DNA of 64,000 bases from a candidate division CSSED10-310 bacterium (lineage in GTDB: Bacteria; CSSED10-310). Under the pieces are notes generated by a model. The model was not told the DNA's origin. It searched no databases and was given only the letters and a program-made list of their open reading frames with translations. Shown here in pieces: positions 35,842-44,177 of this stretch. Position 1 is the first letter of the stretch, and every line of letters starts with the position of its first letter. Position numbers and translations under genes: made by a program. Where the stretch lies: the NCBI GenBank assembly GCA_016931515.1, contig JAFGEQ010000023.1:59066-123065 (forward strand), written 5' to 3'.

Positions 35842-37467
35842 CTATCGCTGATCGACCGGCGGGCATGTGTAATGGGTCGGCGGCATCAGGGTTTCCTTGA
35901 CCGATCGGGTATTGACCCACCGGAGCAGGTTCGCTTTGCTGCCGGCCTTGTCGTTGGTGCCGGACTTGCGGCCTCCGCCAAACGGCTGCTGCCCGACGAT
36001 CGCGCCGGTTGGTTTGTCATTGATATAGAAGTTGCCGGCCGCATGACGGAGTGTTTTGAAGGCTTTGATGACCGCCGTGCGGTCTGTTGCGAAGATCGAT
36101 CCCGTCAAGCCATACGGGGAGGTGTCATTCACCAGTTCGAGAATATCGTCGAACCGATTGTCCGGATAGACATAGACGGTCAGGACTGGCCCGAAAATCT
36201 CTTCCGTCATCAGCCGGGATTTGGGATCGGCTGTCTGAACAACAGTCGGCTGAATAAAGTAACCGTGACTTCGGTCACTCTCACCTCCAAGCAGAATTGT
36301 TTGGGTTTTCCCTGCATAGTCGATATAGCCGGTGATGGTTTCGAACGCTTTTGCGTCGATGACGGCGTTGACGCAGTTGTCGAAATCGCGCACATCACCC
36401 ACTTTCATGCTGCGGATCCGGTCGAGGAAAGAATGCCGGAACGCCTGCCAGACCGATTCCGGCACATAGGCCCGGCTGGCGGCGGAGCATTTCTGGCCCT
36501 GGTAGCCGAACGCGCCGTCGGCCAGGGCGGTGGCTGTCCAATCGAGTTCCGCCGATGGGTGAATAACCACGAAATCCTTGCCGCCTGTCTCCCCGACGAT
36601 CCGCGGGTACGCCCTGTAGGAATCGATTCGTGTCCCGATGGTTCGCCAGATATGATGAAATGTCTGCGTGCTCCCGGTGAAGTGAACACCAGCGAGATCG
36701 GGCTCAGCCAGAAGTTTTGCGCCGATTTCGGCACCGGAACCCGGCAGGAAGTTGATGACTCCCGGAGGCATCCCGGCATCGCGCAGCAGTTGCATGACAT
36801 AATAGGAGCTGTAGAGGCTGGTGGTCGCGGGTTTCCAGATCGCGACATTCCCCATCAGTGCCGCTGACGTCGGCAGGTTGGCGGCGATGGAGGTAAAATT
36901 GAACGGACTAACGGCGAACACAAAGCCTTCGAGAGGCCGGTATTCGGTGTAGTTCCAGATGTTGGAGGAACTGAGCGGCTGTTCCCGGTAAATATCTGTC
37001 ATGAACCCGGTGTTGAAGCGCAAAAAGTCGATCGTTTCGCAGGCAGCGTCGATTTCTGCCTGGAATGTGTTTTTGGACTGGCCGAGCATGGTGGCGGCGT
37101 TCAGGATGAGCCGATAGGGATCCGCGAGAAGTTCCGCTGCTTTCAGGAATATCGCAGCCCGGTCAGCCCATGGCCATTCGGACCAGTCCCGCCATGCTTT
37201 CCTGGCAGATTCCAACGCCAGGGCAATCTCCTTCGGACCCGCCCGGTGCCAGGTGGCCAGCACGTGATGGTGATCGTGCGGGCAGACGACGGTGCCGGTG
37301 TCTCCGGTGAAAATTTCCTTACCGCCGATGATAACGGGTATTTCGATTGTTTCGGACAGCATGGTATCAAGCTGTTTCTGCAGTCGCAGCCCGAGATCGG
37401 TACCGACTGCATAGGAATTGACCGGTTCGTTTTTAGGGTCCGGGACCCGTAGAATGCCGTTTCGCAT
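35842..37467 (-). CDS. pruA: L-glutamate gamma-semialdehyde (1-pyrroline-5-carboxylate) dehydrogenase
   Basis: A 541-residue aldehyde dehydrogenase, the length of the stand-alone ALDH4/RocA-PruA type. Motifs: FVFAVSPFNFTSIAANL (NAD-binding entry), GNVAIWKPA, IVGETGGKDFVVI (general-base Glu), QGQKCSAASRAYVP (catalytic Cys) and EEIFGPVLTVYVYP. It oxidises glutamate semialdehyde to glutamate with NAD in proline breakdown. No proline dehydrogenase is adjacent. The ATG at 37467 has an AAAGGAG site. It is transcribed alone. Confidence 0.92.
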   Translation of the reverse strand: MRNGILRVPDPKNEPVNSYAVGTDLGLRLQKQLDTMLSETIEIPVIIGGKEIFTGDTGTVVCPHDHHHVLATWHRAGPKEIALALESARKAWRDWSEWPWADRAAIFLKAAELLADPYRLILNAATMLGQSKNTFQAEIDAACETIDFLRFNTGFMTDIYREQPLSSSNIWNYTEYRPLEGFVFAVSPFNFTSIAANLPTSAALMGNVAIWKPATTSLYSSYYVMQLLRDAGMPPGVINFLPGSGAEIGAKLLAEPDLAGVHFTGSTQTFHHIWRTIGTRIDSYRAYPRIVGETGGKDFVVIHPSAELDWTATALADGAFGYQGQKCSAASRAYVPESVWQAFRHSFLDRIRSMKVGDVRDFDNCVNAVIDAKAFETITGYIDYAGKTQTILLGGESDRSHGYFIQPTVVQTADPKSRLMTEEIFGPVLTVYVYPDNRFDDILELVNDTSPYGLTGSIFATDRTAVIKAFKTLRHAAGNFYINDKPTGAIVGQQPFGGGRKSGTNDKAGSKANLLRWVNTRSVKETLMPPTHYTCPPVDQR

Positions 37468-37622
37468 GAGTGATCTCCTTTAAACCGGAGAGTAGATAGT
37501 TTCCGTCTCTTCGTCAATCGCAACAGGATCGCTGTCGATGAGACGGCTCTGTCCCGGTGTGGAACAGGCCGGTTTACCTGTTAGGCGGAGAGGTGTGCGG
37601 GGGGTTACAGGAGGGGAGGGAA

Positions 37623-37672
37623 GAATTGAAAGTTGAAAGTTGAAAGTTGAAAGTTGAAAGTTTGGGGGGGGG
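37623..37672. repeat. Left copy of a GTTGAAA tandem-repeat element
   Basis: Five consecutive 7-bp units (ATTGAAA then GTTGAAA x4) end in GTTTGGGGGGGGG. An A+T-rich stretch with repeated AATTTTC follows. A shorter copy with the same order lies at 38352-38385 on the other side of the NusG-like gene. Confidence 0.75.
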
Positions 37673-37742
37673 AATGTTCAATCAGCAATTTTCAATTTTC
37701 AATTTTATCTGTCAGCATAGTGTGATGTCGGTATGATCGTGC

Positions 37743-38372
37743 ATGGGTCGTGAGAGAAAGGGGACGGATCGGACAGCGATGGATCGGGTATTGCAATTGG
37801 CAGCGCAGCCGTTCTGTTATCCGGGTGATGTGTTTTCTGAGAAACGGCATGAAGGTGCTGACATCTGGATCTGTGTGCGCACACGGCCTCGCTGGGAGAA
37901 AAAGTTTGCCCGGTGGTTGAAGGACCGCGGGATTCCTCATTTTTTACCGGTTTACACGAAGCGAACGGTATCGCATCGGAAAATGCGAATTACGGAGATG
38001 CCGTTGTTTCCCGGATTTGTGTTCGTTCTAGGGTTGCGGAGCAAGAGTGAGTTTGTCTCTTCCAGCTGTGTGGTCCGGATACTGACAGCGACATCAGCGC
38101 GTGCGAATCGGCGATTGGCGGAGGATATCCGGACGGTATGGCGCATGCTGACGATTGGGGAGCATCCGGCGTTGGTGAACGAGTGGATGCCCGGGCAGCG
38201 CATCCGGGTGATGTCGGGACCGTTGGCCGGCTCGGTGGGGCGATTTATGCGGGATGCTGGTAGTGGTTCACTGGTGGCGTGGTTTGATCTGCTGGGAGTG
38301 GGGGCGAGTGTCATGCTGGATCCGGGAACGGTGGTGGAGGCGGAGGGAGATGAATTGAAAGTTGAAAGTTGA
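37743..38372 (+). CDS. NusG-like transcription elongation factor paralogue (RfaH/UpxY-type)
   Basis: Up to 209 residues; an internal ATG at 37779 is also possible and neither start has a strong ribosome binding site. The N-terminal NusG domain shows WICVRTRPRWEKKFARWL and FLPVYTKRTVSHRKM, then MPLFPGFVFV. A KOW-like module (~150-190) has PGQRIRVMSGPLAGSVG. This is the layout of specialised NusG paralogues that antiterminate long operons, often polysaccharide clusters; no such cluster is visible here. The last codons (ELKVES-stop) are supplied by the right-hand GTTGAAA repeat, so the repeat has shaped the C-terminus. Confidence 0.75.
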   Translation: MGRERKGTDRTAMDRVLQLAAQPFCYPGDVFSEKRHEGADIWICVRTRPRWEKKFARWLKDRGIPHFLPVYTKRTVSHRKMRITEMPLFPGFVFVLGLRSKSEFVSSSCVVRILTATSARANRRLAEDIRTVWRMLTIGEHPALVNEWMPGQRIRVMSGPLAGSVGRFMRDAGSGSLVAWFDLLGVGASVMLDPGTVVEAEGDELKVES

Positions 38373-38385
38373 ACGTTTGGGGGAA
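38352..38385. repeat. Right copy of the GTTGAAA element
   Basis: ATTGAAA, GTTGAAA, GTTGAAC then GTTTGGGGG, in the same orientation as the copy at 37623-37672. It overlaps the last six codons and stop of the NusG-like gene. Confidence 0.7.
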
Positions 38386-38776
38386 TAAAATTTTTAGTTT
38401 CTAATTTTTCAATTTCCAAGTGGCTTGAGTCGCATGAATTGAAGTGTTACATTATGGATGTAATCATACTCAGGCATGCCATTTTTTTTGCGGCATGAGT
38501 TACTGCTGGTGTGTCCGGGGTCCGTTTTCTCTGCCATGAGGTTATCACCTGCTTTCTTCGAGTCCAGGTACACCCAAGATAACACCCACCCGCCGTAGCA
38601 GGTAGTTGTGATTATTTGCGCGCAACTCAGACACAACAGCGACTATGCGTTTCACTCCCGCTGGTTGCTTGAAGGAGGGGTCGCAAACCGTCGCATAACC
38701 GTAACCGTTCGCTTACTTTTAATAAATTGTCCAAAACTAACATTGTTTAGCTTCATTAGTTAAATATAATAAAAAT
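38386..38776. other. Gap with no convincing gene
   Basis: The first ~60 bp are A+T-rich. A 75-codon minus-strand frame (38409-38636) has no ribosome binding site or recognisable motif and is probably spurious. The part near 38640-38700 is more G+C-rich, and the last ~60 bp before the TspO-like gene are again A+T-rich, without a Shine-Dalgarno. The stretch looks like a junction between host DNA and the A+T-rich island. Confidence 0.4.
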
Positions 38777-39556
38777 ATGAACACAACCATTTCAAAAATC
38801 TCACCATTAGTAGCATATGTCGTCATGGTCGGAGTGAATTATCTGGCGGTATTGCTTCCACTTGGAGGCAGAAGCACGGGACAAATATCCGACAGTTACC
38901 CAAATCTCTTTGCACCGGCCGGCTATGCATTTTCCATTTGGGGACTGATCTACATCCTTTTAGGAGTTTATGTTGTTTATCAGTTGTGGCAAGAAAAAGA
39001 TGAATTGGGTAAGAAAGTCAATAGAATCTTTATTGTAAACGCACTCCTGAATGCCTCATGGATGTTTGCCTGGCATTATGATCTGATCTGGCTGTCGCTC
39101 ATCATTATGGGTGGTTTGTTAATGACTCTTATCAAGATTGCTGATGTTTTCCGTGGTCGCGCGCTCACTCCAAAAGAAACTTGGTTGGTGCGGTTACCTT
39201 TCAGTGTATATTTTGGATGGATTACGGTTGCATCGATTGCCAATGTTACTGTTTTTCTTGTCTACCTTGGTTGGAACGGATTGGGTCTTCCTGAAAGTTT
39301 TTGGACAGTCGCAGCACTCTTGGTCGGAGCACTGATCGGTGCGTGGCGCATGCTTTGCGACCGCTTCATCCCGTATGGGCTTGTGCTTATCTGGGCATAT
39401 AGCGCAATCCTATATAAACATATCTCCGATAGCGGATTTGCCGGAAATTACCCGAGCGTCGTCTGGTCGGCGACTCTGTGTCTTTTGGTATTTGGGGGAA
39501 CAATAGTATTTATAATTGTTAAGAAAAATCTAAAAATAGTAGCTGGGCAGCCTTAA
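38777..39556 (+). CDS. TspO/MBR-related membrane protein
   Basis: 259 residues with about seven hydrophobic helices. FAPAGYAFSIWGLIYILLGVYVVYQLW matches the tryptophan-rich-sensor/TspO signature region, followed by NALLNASWMFAWH. It is longer than the classic five-helix TspO (~160 residues) and resembles the extended TspO/MBR-related proteins of bacteria. TspO proteins bind porphyrins; binding is not shown here. The gene is more A+T-rich than the genes left of it and has no clear Shine-Dalgarno. It begins the island of four membrane-protein genes. Confidence 0.7.
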   Translation: MNTTISKISPLVAYVVMVGVNYLAVLLPLGGRSTGQISDSYPNLFAPAGYAFSIWGLIYILLGVYVVYQLWQEKDELGKKVNRIFIVNALLNASWMFAWHYDLIWLSLIIMGGLLMTLIKIADVFRGRALTPKETWLVRLPFSVYFGWITVASIANVTVFLVYLGWNGLGLPESFWTVAALLVGALIGAWRMLCDRFIPYGLVLIWAYSAILYKHISDSGFAGNYPSVVWSATLCLLVFGGTIVFIIVKKNLKIVAGQP

Positions 39557-39620
39557 ACTGGTTCAGGCTACTAATTGAGGTATCCCAATCTTGTAAGTAT
39601 TAATAAAAGGAGAAATAATT

Positions 39621-40019
39621 ATGTTTACTAAACTTTATCTCATCGCCCTTCCGGTTTTCTTCGTTATCGACATGATCTGGCTTGGGATTGTGGCCAAGAA
39701 TTTCTATCGCGCTCAGATCGGCGACTTGATGAAACCGGATGTCAATTGGATCGCGGCGATTGTTTTCTATCTGATCTTTATAGCCGGGCTGGTAGTGTTT
39801 GTTATTTCCCCTGCTATGGAAAAGGGTTCTTGGACGCACGCCCTTTTGAGGGGCGCACTATTTGGACTGGTTTGTTACGCGACCTATGACCTCACTAATT
39901 TGGCAGTTGCCAAAGACTGGCCGCTTTTAGTCACGATTGTTGATTTGGCGTGGGGAGCAATACTTGCCGCTTCGGTTTCCACTATCACTTATTTTATCGC
40001 CGATACAATTGGATCATGA
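39621..40019 (+). CDS. DUF2177 family membrane protein
   Basis: 132 residues and four predicted helices. Motifs FFVIDMIWLGIVAKNFYR and YATYDLTNLAVAKDWP are characteristic of DUF2177. An AAAGGAG site precedes the ATG. The stop overlaps the start of the DUF1295 gene (ATGA), so these two are coupled. The biochemical role is unknown. In some bacteria DUF2177 and DUF1295 genes sit together in light or singlet-oxygen response clusters, so a lipid or oxidative-stress role is possible but inferred. Confidence 0.75.
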   Translation: MFTKLYLIALPVFFVIDMIWLGIVAKNFYRAQIGDLMKPDVNWIAAIVFYLIFIAGLVVFVISPAMEKGSWTHALLRGALFGLVCYATYDLTNLAVAKDWPLLVTIVDLAWGAILAASVSTITYFIADTIGS

Positions 40020-40786
40020 ATTATTACCTAAGCCTCTTTTTAGCATTGTTCGTGTATATGACTCTTTGGTTCGTGGTTTCTTTGATTAAGAAGAGAAACG
40101 ATGTGGCTGATGTGGCGTGGGGCTTGGGTTTTGTGCTCATGACATGGGTGTCTTTTTTTCTTTCCACTGACTCCGGAGCGAGAGGATTACTCGTCGGTGT
40201 CTTAGTAAGTATTTGGGGCTTGCGTTTGGCATGGCATATTCACTCACGTAACAAGGGCAAAGCGGAAGATTATCGTTATCTTACATGGCGTAAGGAGTGG
40301 GGCAAGTGGTTTTATATTCGTTCGTATTTTCAAGTGTATCTCCTGCAAGGGATGTTTTTATTTCTCATCGTTATGCCAGTGCTGATGATAAACAAAAGTG
40401 TGGCAACAACGCTTGGCCTACTCGATTTTCTTGGTGTATTGGTCTGGTTTTTGGGATTTTATTTTGAAGCCGTAGGCGATGCGCAGCTGGCACAATTTAT
40501 TAAAAAACCAGAAAACAAAGGCAAGTTGATGCGAAACGGGCTATGGGCATATACTCGCCACCCGAATTATTTTGGAGAAGTGACGCAGTGGTGGGGTTTG
40601 TGGCTTGTGGCGTTATCTGTTCCCAATGCCTGGTTTGGTCTTATTGGCCCGATCACCATTACTTTTTTAATTTTGAAAGTATCCGGTATTCCGATGCTGG
40701 AAAAAAAGATGGCAGATAATCCGGAGTTTACGAAATACAAACACGAGGTAAGTGTATTTTTCCCGTTGCCGCCTCGTAATACTTAA
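40016..40786 (+). CDS. DUF1295 (steroid 5-alpha-reductase C-terminal-like) membrane protein
   Basis: 256 residues from the ATG at 40016 that overlaps the DUF2177 stop; the frame is open upstream but only inside that gene. Several hydrophobic helices. NGLWAYTRHPNYFGEVTQWWG is the hallmark of DUF1295/ICMT-like proteins, and DVADVAWGLGFV lies near the N-terminus. Family members are linked to lipid reduction or methylation in the membrane; no activity is proven for this one. Confidence 0.78.
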   Translation: MNYYLSLFLALFVYMTLWFVVSLIKKRNDVADVAWGLGFVLMTWVSFFLSTDSGARGLLVGVLVSIWGLRLAWHIHSRNKGKAEDYRYLTWRKEWGKWFYIRSYFQVYLLQGMFLFLIVMPVLMINKSVATTLGLLDFLGVLVWFLGFYFEAVGDAQLAQFIKKPENKGKLMRNGLWAYTRHPNYFGEVTQWWGLWLVALSVPNAWFGLIGPITITFLILKVSGIPMLEKKMADNPEFTKYKHEVSVFFPLPPRNT

Positions 40787-40944
40787 CAGCAATAATTATA
40801 TAAAACAGGAATACCAATTGTCATCTCGCGACACTCTTGAATTTTGAACCCGATTAACCCACGCACAGGTAAACGCTTCGCAACCCAACCTGCCTTCGTT
40901 TTTTCTTCTAGTAATTCAGCAATCTTGACAATTATTTCAAACAT
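40783..40944 (-). CDS. Possible small gene or remnant, 53 codons
   Basis: A minus-strand frame in the gap between the DUF1295 and CPBP genes reads MFEIIVKIAELLEEKTK, then GWVAKRLPVRGLIGF, ending LYNYCC. It looks protein-like but has no ribosome binding site and overlaps the DUF1295 stop. It may be a remnant of a larger gene or chance. Confidence 0.25.
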   Translation of the reverse strand: MFEIIVKIAELLEEKTKAGWVAKRLPVRGLIGFKIQECREMTIGIPVLYNYCC

Positions 40945-40983
40945 TAAAATCTGGATTATTAAAAACTCTATAAACTTAAAACT

Positions 40984-41643
40984 ATGAAACCAACCATTAA
41001 AAGAACACTTATCAGCTTATCCATTATTGTCTTCTTGACGATTGTGCGCAAGACCGATTTTTTTGGATTAATCCAATTGGACAGTAGCATTACATCAACC
41101 TGGATTAATGAAATAAAATTCTGGGTATTCCTGGGGCTTTTCTTTCTGGTTGTTTTAAAAATCGAACGAACACCGTTTTTACTTTGGCAAGAGACCAAAA
41201 GAAAATGGTATTTCTATTTATTTTCTATCACGATCATTTTTACGGGTGCTGTTGTTGTCGGAGTTACCGTTCCTTTGGTTTTCAAGTTTTTGAACATTTC
41301 CTTGAAACAAGATGTTTTAGAATCTGTATCTAATCACTATTGCTCAAGTTTTATTCTATTAGTTTTTGGATGCTTGACGGCAGGAGTTGTTGAAGAACTG
41401 GTATTCCGGGGATATTTAATGCCCCGATTAGAAATATTTGCGAAGAACGGATGGTTGGTTATCGTATTGTCCTCATTAATTTTCGGATTTGCTCATCTTG
41501 GCAATTTAAGTATTGTTGGTTTGGTTGTGCCGACATTTATTGGTCTGATTTTCTCATATCATTACTATAAATACCGCAATATTGTCGTCTTAATACTCGC
41601 TCATTTTCTAATTGATTTTGCTTCGTTTATGACTTCCTGCTAA
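40984..41643 (+). CDS. CPBP family intramembrane metalloprotease (CAAX/Abi type)
   Basis: 219 residues and about six to seven helices. The four family motifs are present: EELVFRGYL (two Glu plus Arg), FGFAHLGN and LAHFLID, giving the conserved Glu/His metal ligands. By family it is an intramembrane endopeptidase, sometimes linked to bacteriocin self-immunity or protein maturation. The gene is markedly A+T-rich compared with dap or top genes. It lacks a Shine-Dalgarno, as does the TspO-like gene, which fits an origin in a lineage that uses SD-poor starts. Confidence 0.8.
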   Translation: MKPTIKRTLISLSIIVFLTIVRKTDFFGLIQLDSSITSTWINEIKFWVFLGLFFLVVLKIERTPFLLWQETKRKWYFYLFSITIIFTGAVVVGVTVPLVFKFLNISLKQDVLESVSNHYCSSFILLVFGCLTAGVVEELVFRGYLMPRLEIFAKNGWLVIVLSSLIFGFAHLGNLSIVGLVVPTFIGLIFSYHYYKYRNIVVLILAHFLIDFASFMTSC

Positions 41644-41881
41644 AAAGTTAAAACTTGTCCAGTTTTAATAGATAAATTGCACGTTTTAACAGATTCATTT
41701 TAAGTCAAAACCTGAGCTGAATTATTACCTGATTTCCGGTGATTCAACACCATGGTGATCCTTCGGGGATCGCGGTATTGAAGGCATTCAGGATCAGCCC
41801 GATAACAGATTCACCGATATCAAAGCTGGAATTCCCTGATTCAAAGGGAATTGATGGGCCGGGGTAACAGCCGGGAAACCT

Positions 41882-43804
41882 CTAATGCCACCCGAATTCA
41901 AAAGTTCCCAGCGAACCGAACAGTTCGGTGATGTCCGGATCGGTCATCGCGGCATACCAGTATGCGCCGTTAAAAGTCCCGGCATTTTCCGGCCATGCGA
42001 ATCGGGGAATCACATGGATGAACTGCACACCGGGATAGATGGTCATCGGATAATAGGAAAAGTCATTGAATTCAGGCGCGCAAAACAGTGTGCCCGCAAT
42101 GTCCAACAGGACGAATACCGGGACATCCTGTACGATCTCCTGTTCCGAGTTGCAGATGATCACATCGCAATAGCACTCATCTCCGGAACCGAATTCAGAG
42201 GATGGCATGATGATCTCGCAACCGGTTTTATGGCAATCATCAGGATTCCGGAAATAATGAAATCCTCTATCTGAAATACCGGTATCGATCATCCTGTCGG
42301 TTCGGGTCGACATATCGCTCAATCGGATGATGACGTCACCGAGATCGTAGCCGGTATTGTTGCTTGCAAACTTGCCTGTGTCGATGCAAGGGCTGTCTTG
42401 TGCTTGCCCCGACGCTGTATGACTGAGGAAATGGTCCTCGCCGGTGACGATGCTGGTAATAAACAACGGATCATCACCGGAATTGGCGGTTCCGGGATAA
42501 TTACCCTGGATGTTTGAGTAATCGATCTGCACAGCGGATGACTCATCAACAATAACCGGTTCTGCATTATTCCACAATATTGAACTCTGCACGATAAGTT
42601 CAACCGAATTGACCCGCAGTGTTCCAGCGGATTCAGGAGACATATTTCCCTCAAGAGTACAGTGATACAACTGCAGTGCGCTCTGATCTCCGTATATCGC
42701 ACCTCCGGATTCTCCGGCCTGGTTGTCATCCATCAGGGCATTCCATAATAGCACTTGCGATCCATCGGTCATGTAGAGTCCCCCGCCATTGGACGCGATG
42801 TTATCGGCAACAATGCAGCAGATCATCTGGACATAGGCGGATTCACTGAAGAGTCCTCCGCCCGAATTCTGTGAGTTGTTAAACAAAAACGATGTAAAAA
42901 CAATCCTCGGGTCGACTCCGGATACATGGAAACCGGCTCCGTTCCCGGTTGCCCGGTTACTACTGATTTCGCAGTAGCTGATCCATGGATTTATCGGCAT
43001 CTCCGTGAAAGCAATACCGCCACCCACAGTACCGGCATCATTTGCTTCAATTATTGTTTTCTCCATCCGGATCGATCGATCATTCGAACACCAATCGAAA
43101 AAAAGACCTCCTCCGGGCCCTTGAACTACATTCCATCTGATCGAGCTGTCAGAAATTGCAATTGATGAATCATAAACCCTCATACCTCCGCCCGAATAAG
43201 CTGCTATGTTCGATGAAATATCACACCCCTCAATCGTAACGGAGTCAGCACCGAACACGTTGATTCCTCCACCAGAGGAATTCGGACCGGTCGAACTGTT
43301 ATTGTAGATCATACAATTCTCCAGTAATACGTCGCTGTCCCAGATTGAGATTCCGGCACCATTGGTGCTGGAGATATTGTCGGTCACATAACAAGACCTG
43401 ATGGTTACAACTGCATTGTTTATCGAGATACCGTGGCCCGCTCCTCCTGCTCCTGTAATCCGGAATCCATCAATCAGACACATATTTCCGGGAATCAGAT
43501 CATTGCAATCGAGGACCGATCCGCTCTGTTCAGCATCAATCACCGGCATGTACTCCTCAGAAGCTCGTTGCAAAGTGATCCCGGGCTTCATGTCAATCGG
43601 AAATGTCTCCGGAAACTGAGGATTCGTCATATTGTATGTGCCGTCAGCAACAACAATCTGGTCGCCATCTTCAGCCACCGCCATGGCAGCCGTGATCGTC
43701 TGATACTGATACTCGGTTCCATGCCCGACCGTCAGAACCACAGCGAACACCGCCGGGCAGAACCACATAACCAGCAGCATTATGACAGACACCATCCATT
43801 TCAT
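41882..43804 (-). CDS. Secreted right-handed parallel beta-helix protein
   Basis: 640 residues with a signal peptide (~1-21). Residues ~28-460 contain the repeated short turns of a parallel beta-helix (DUF1565/Beta_helix type): VAEDGDQIVVADGTYNM near the start, then many NNSSTGPNSSGGGINVFG, NIAAYSGGGMRVYDSS and SNGGGLYMTDGS-like coils. The final ~110 residues form a separate cysteine-containing domain ending in TFEFGWH. Such proteins are surface or secreted, with polysaccharide-lyase-like or adhesive roles; no catalytic residues can be chosen. It is transcribed alone, and the 238-bp gap on its right-hand side of the CPBP gene holds only a small hairpin (41830-41852). Confidence 0.75.
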   Translation of the reverse strand: MKWMVSVIMLLVMWFCPAVFAVVLTVGHGTEYQYQTITAAMAVAEDGDQIVVADGTYNMTNPQFPETFPIDMKPGITLQRASEEYMPVIDAEQSGSVLDCNDLIPGNMCLIDGFRITGAGGAGHGISINNAVVTIRSCYVTDNISSTNGAGISIWDSDVLLENCMIYNNSSTGPNSSGGGINVFGADSVTIEGCDISSNIAAYSGGGMRVYDSSIAISDSSIRWNVVQGPGGGLFFDWCSNDRSIRMEKTIIEANDAGTVGGGIAFTEMPINPWISYCEISSNRATGNGAGFHVSGVDPRIVFTSFLFNNSQNSGGGLFSESAYVQMICCIVADNIASNGGGLYMTDGSQVLLWNALMDDNQAGESGGAIYGDQSALQLYHCTLEGNMSPESAGTLRVNSVELIVQSSILWNNAEPVIVDESSAVQIDYSNIQGNYPGTANSGDDPLFITSIVTGEDHFLSHTASGQAQDSPCIDTGKFASNNTGYDLGDVIIRLSDMSTRTDRMIDTGISDRGFHYFRNPDDCHKTGCEIIMPSSEFGSGDECYCDVIICNSEQEIVQDVPVFVLLDIAGTLFCAPEFNDFSYYPMTIYPGVQFIHVIPRFAWPENAGTFNGAYWYAAMTDPDITELFGSLGTFEFGWH

Positions 43805-43976
43805 AACACCCTCTCCTTTCGAGAACCTGAATGTGCCGTAACATGAGGCACCGGTTCTGAAAACAATAGGTATTTAATCTCTGATAGTTATGTAACAGGT
43901 TTCAAGATTCTCTGCAACCGGAAATCCGAAGAAAGACGCGTTTTTCGCAAGGACTTTGCGTATCCCTGTCCAGCCC

Positions 43977-44177
43977 CTATCCCCCGTGATGAATGTGGAT
44001 CGCCCTCACGGATGCGTTGTCCAGAATCTTAAACGTATCGTAGTCGTCGTCGTCAACCAGCTCACCGTTGACGGTGATCATGATCAGCACATATGTGAAA
44101 TTCATGGCGGTCAATAAATCCCTTACTGTCATGCCCGGTGTCCATTCAAGCTGATCCCGGTTGTTGATCGTGATCAT
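43977..44177 (-). CDS. ThiS/MoaD-like ubiquitin-fold sulfur carrier
   Basis: 66 residues with a beta-grasp pattern and the C-terminal ...HHGG that is adenylated and thiocarboxylated in ThiS and MoaD. Its start overlaps the ThiF-like gene (ATGA). ThiS-type carriers supply sulfur for thiazole, MoaD-type for the pterin dithiolene. Being last in the operon of a tungsten/molybdopterin-type oxidoreductase, the MoaD-like role is favoured by context, not by sequence. Confidence 0.75.
   Translation of the reverse strand: MITINNRDQLEWTPGMTVRDLLTAMNFTYVLIMITVNGELVDDDDYDTFKILDNASVRAIHIHHGG

Noticed and set aside
38409..38636. 75-codon minus-strand frame between the NusG-like and TspO-like genes
   Set aside because: No ribosome binding site, no hydrophobic or domain pattern, and it ends in the A+T-rich flank of the repeat element.
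41753..41881. In-frame continuation past the TAG stop of the beta-helix gene (about 43 further codons)
   Set aside because: A run this long is expected by chance roughly one time in eight, and the C-terminal domain looks complete at FEFGWH. No readthrough signal is seen.
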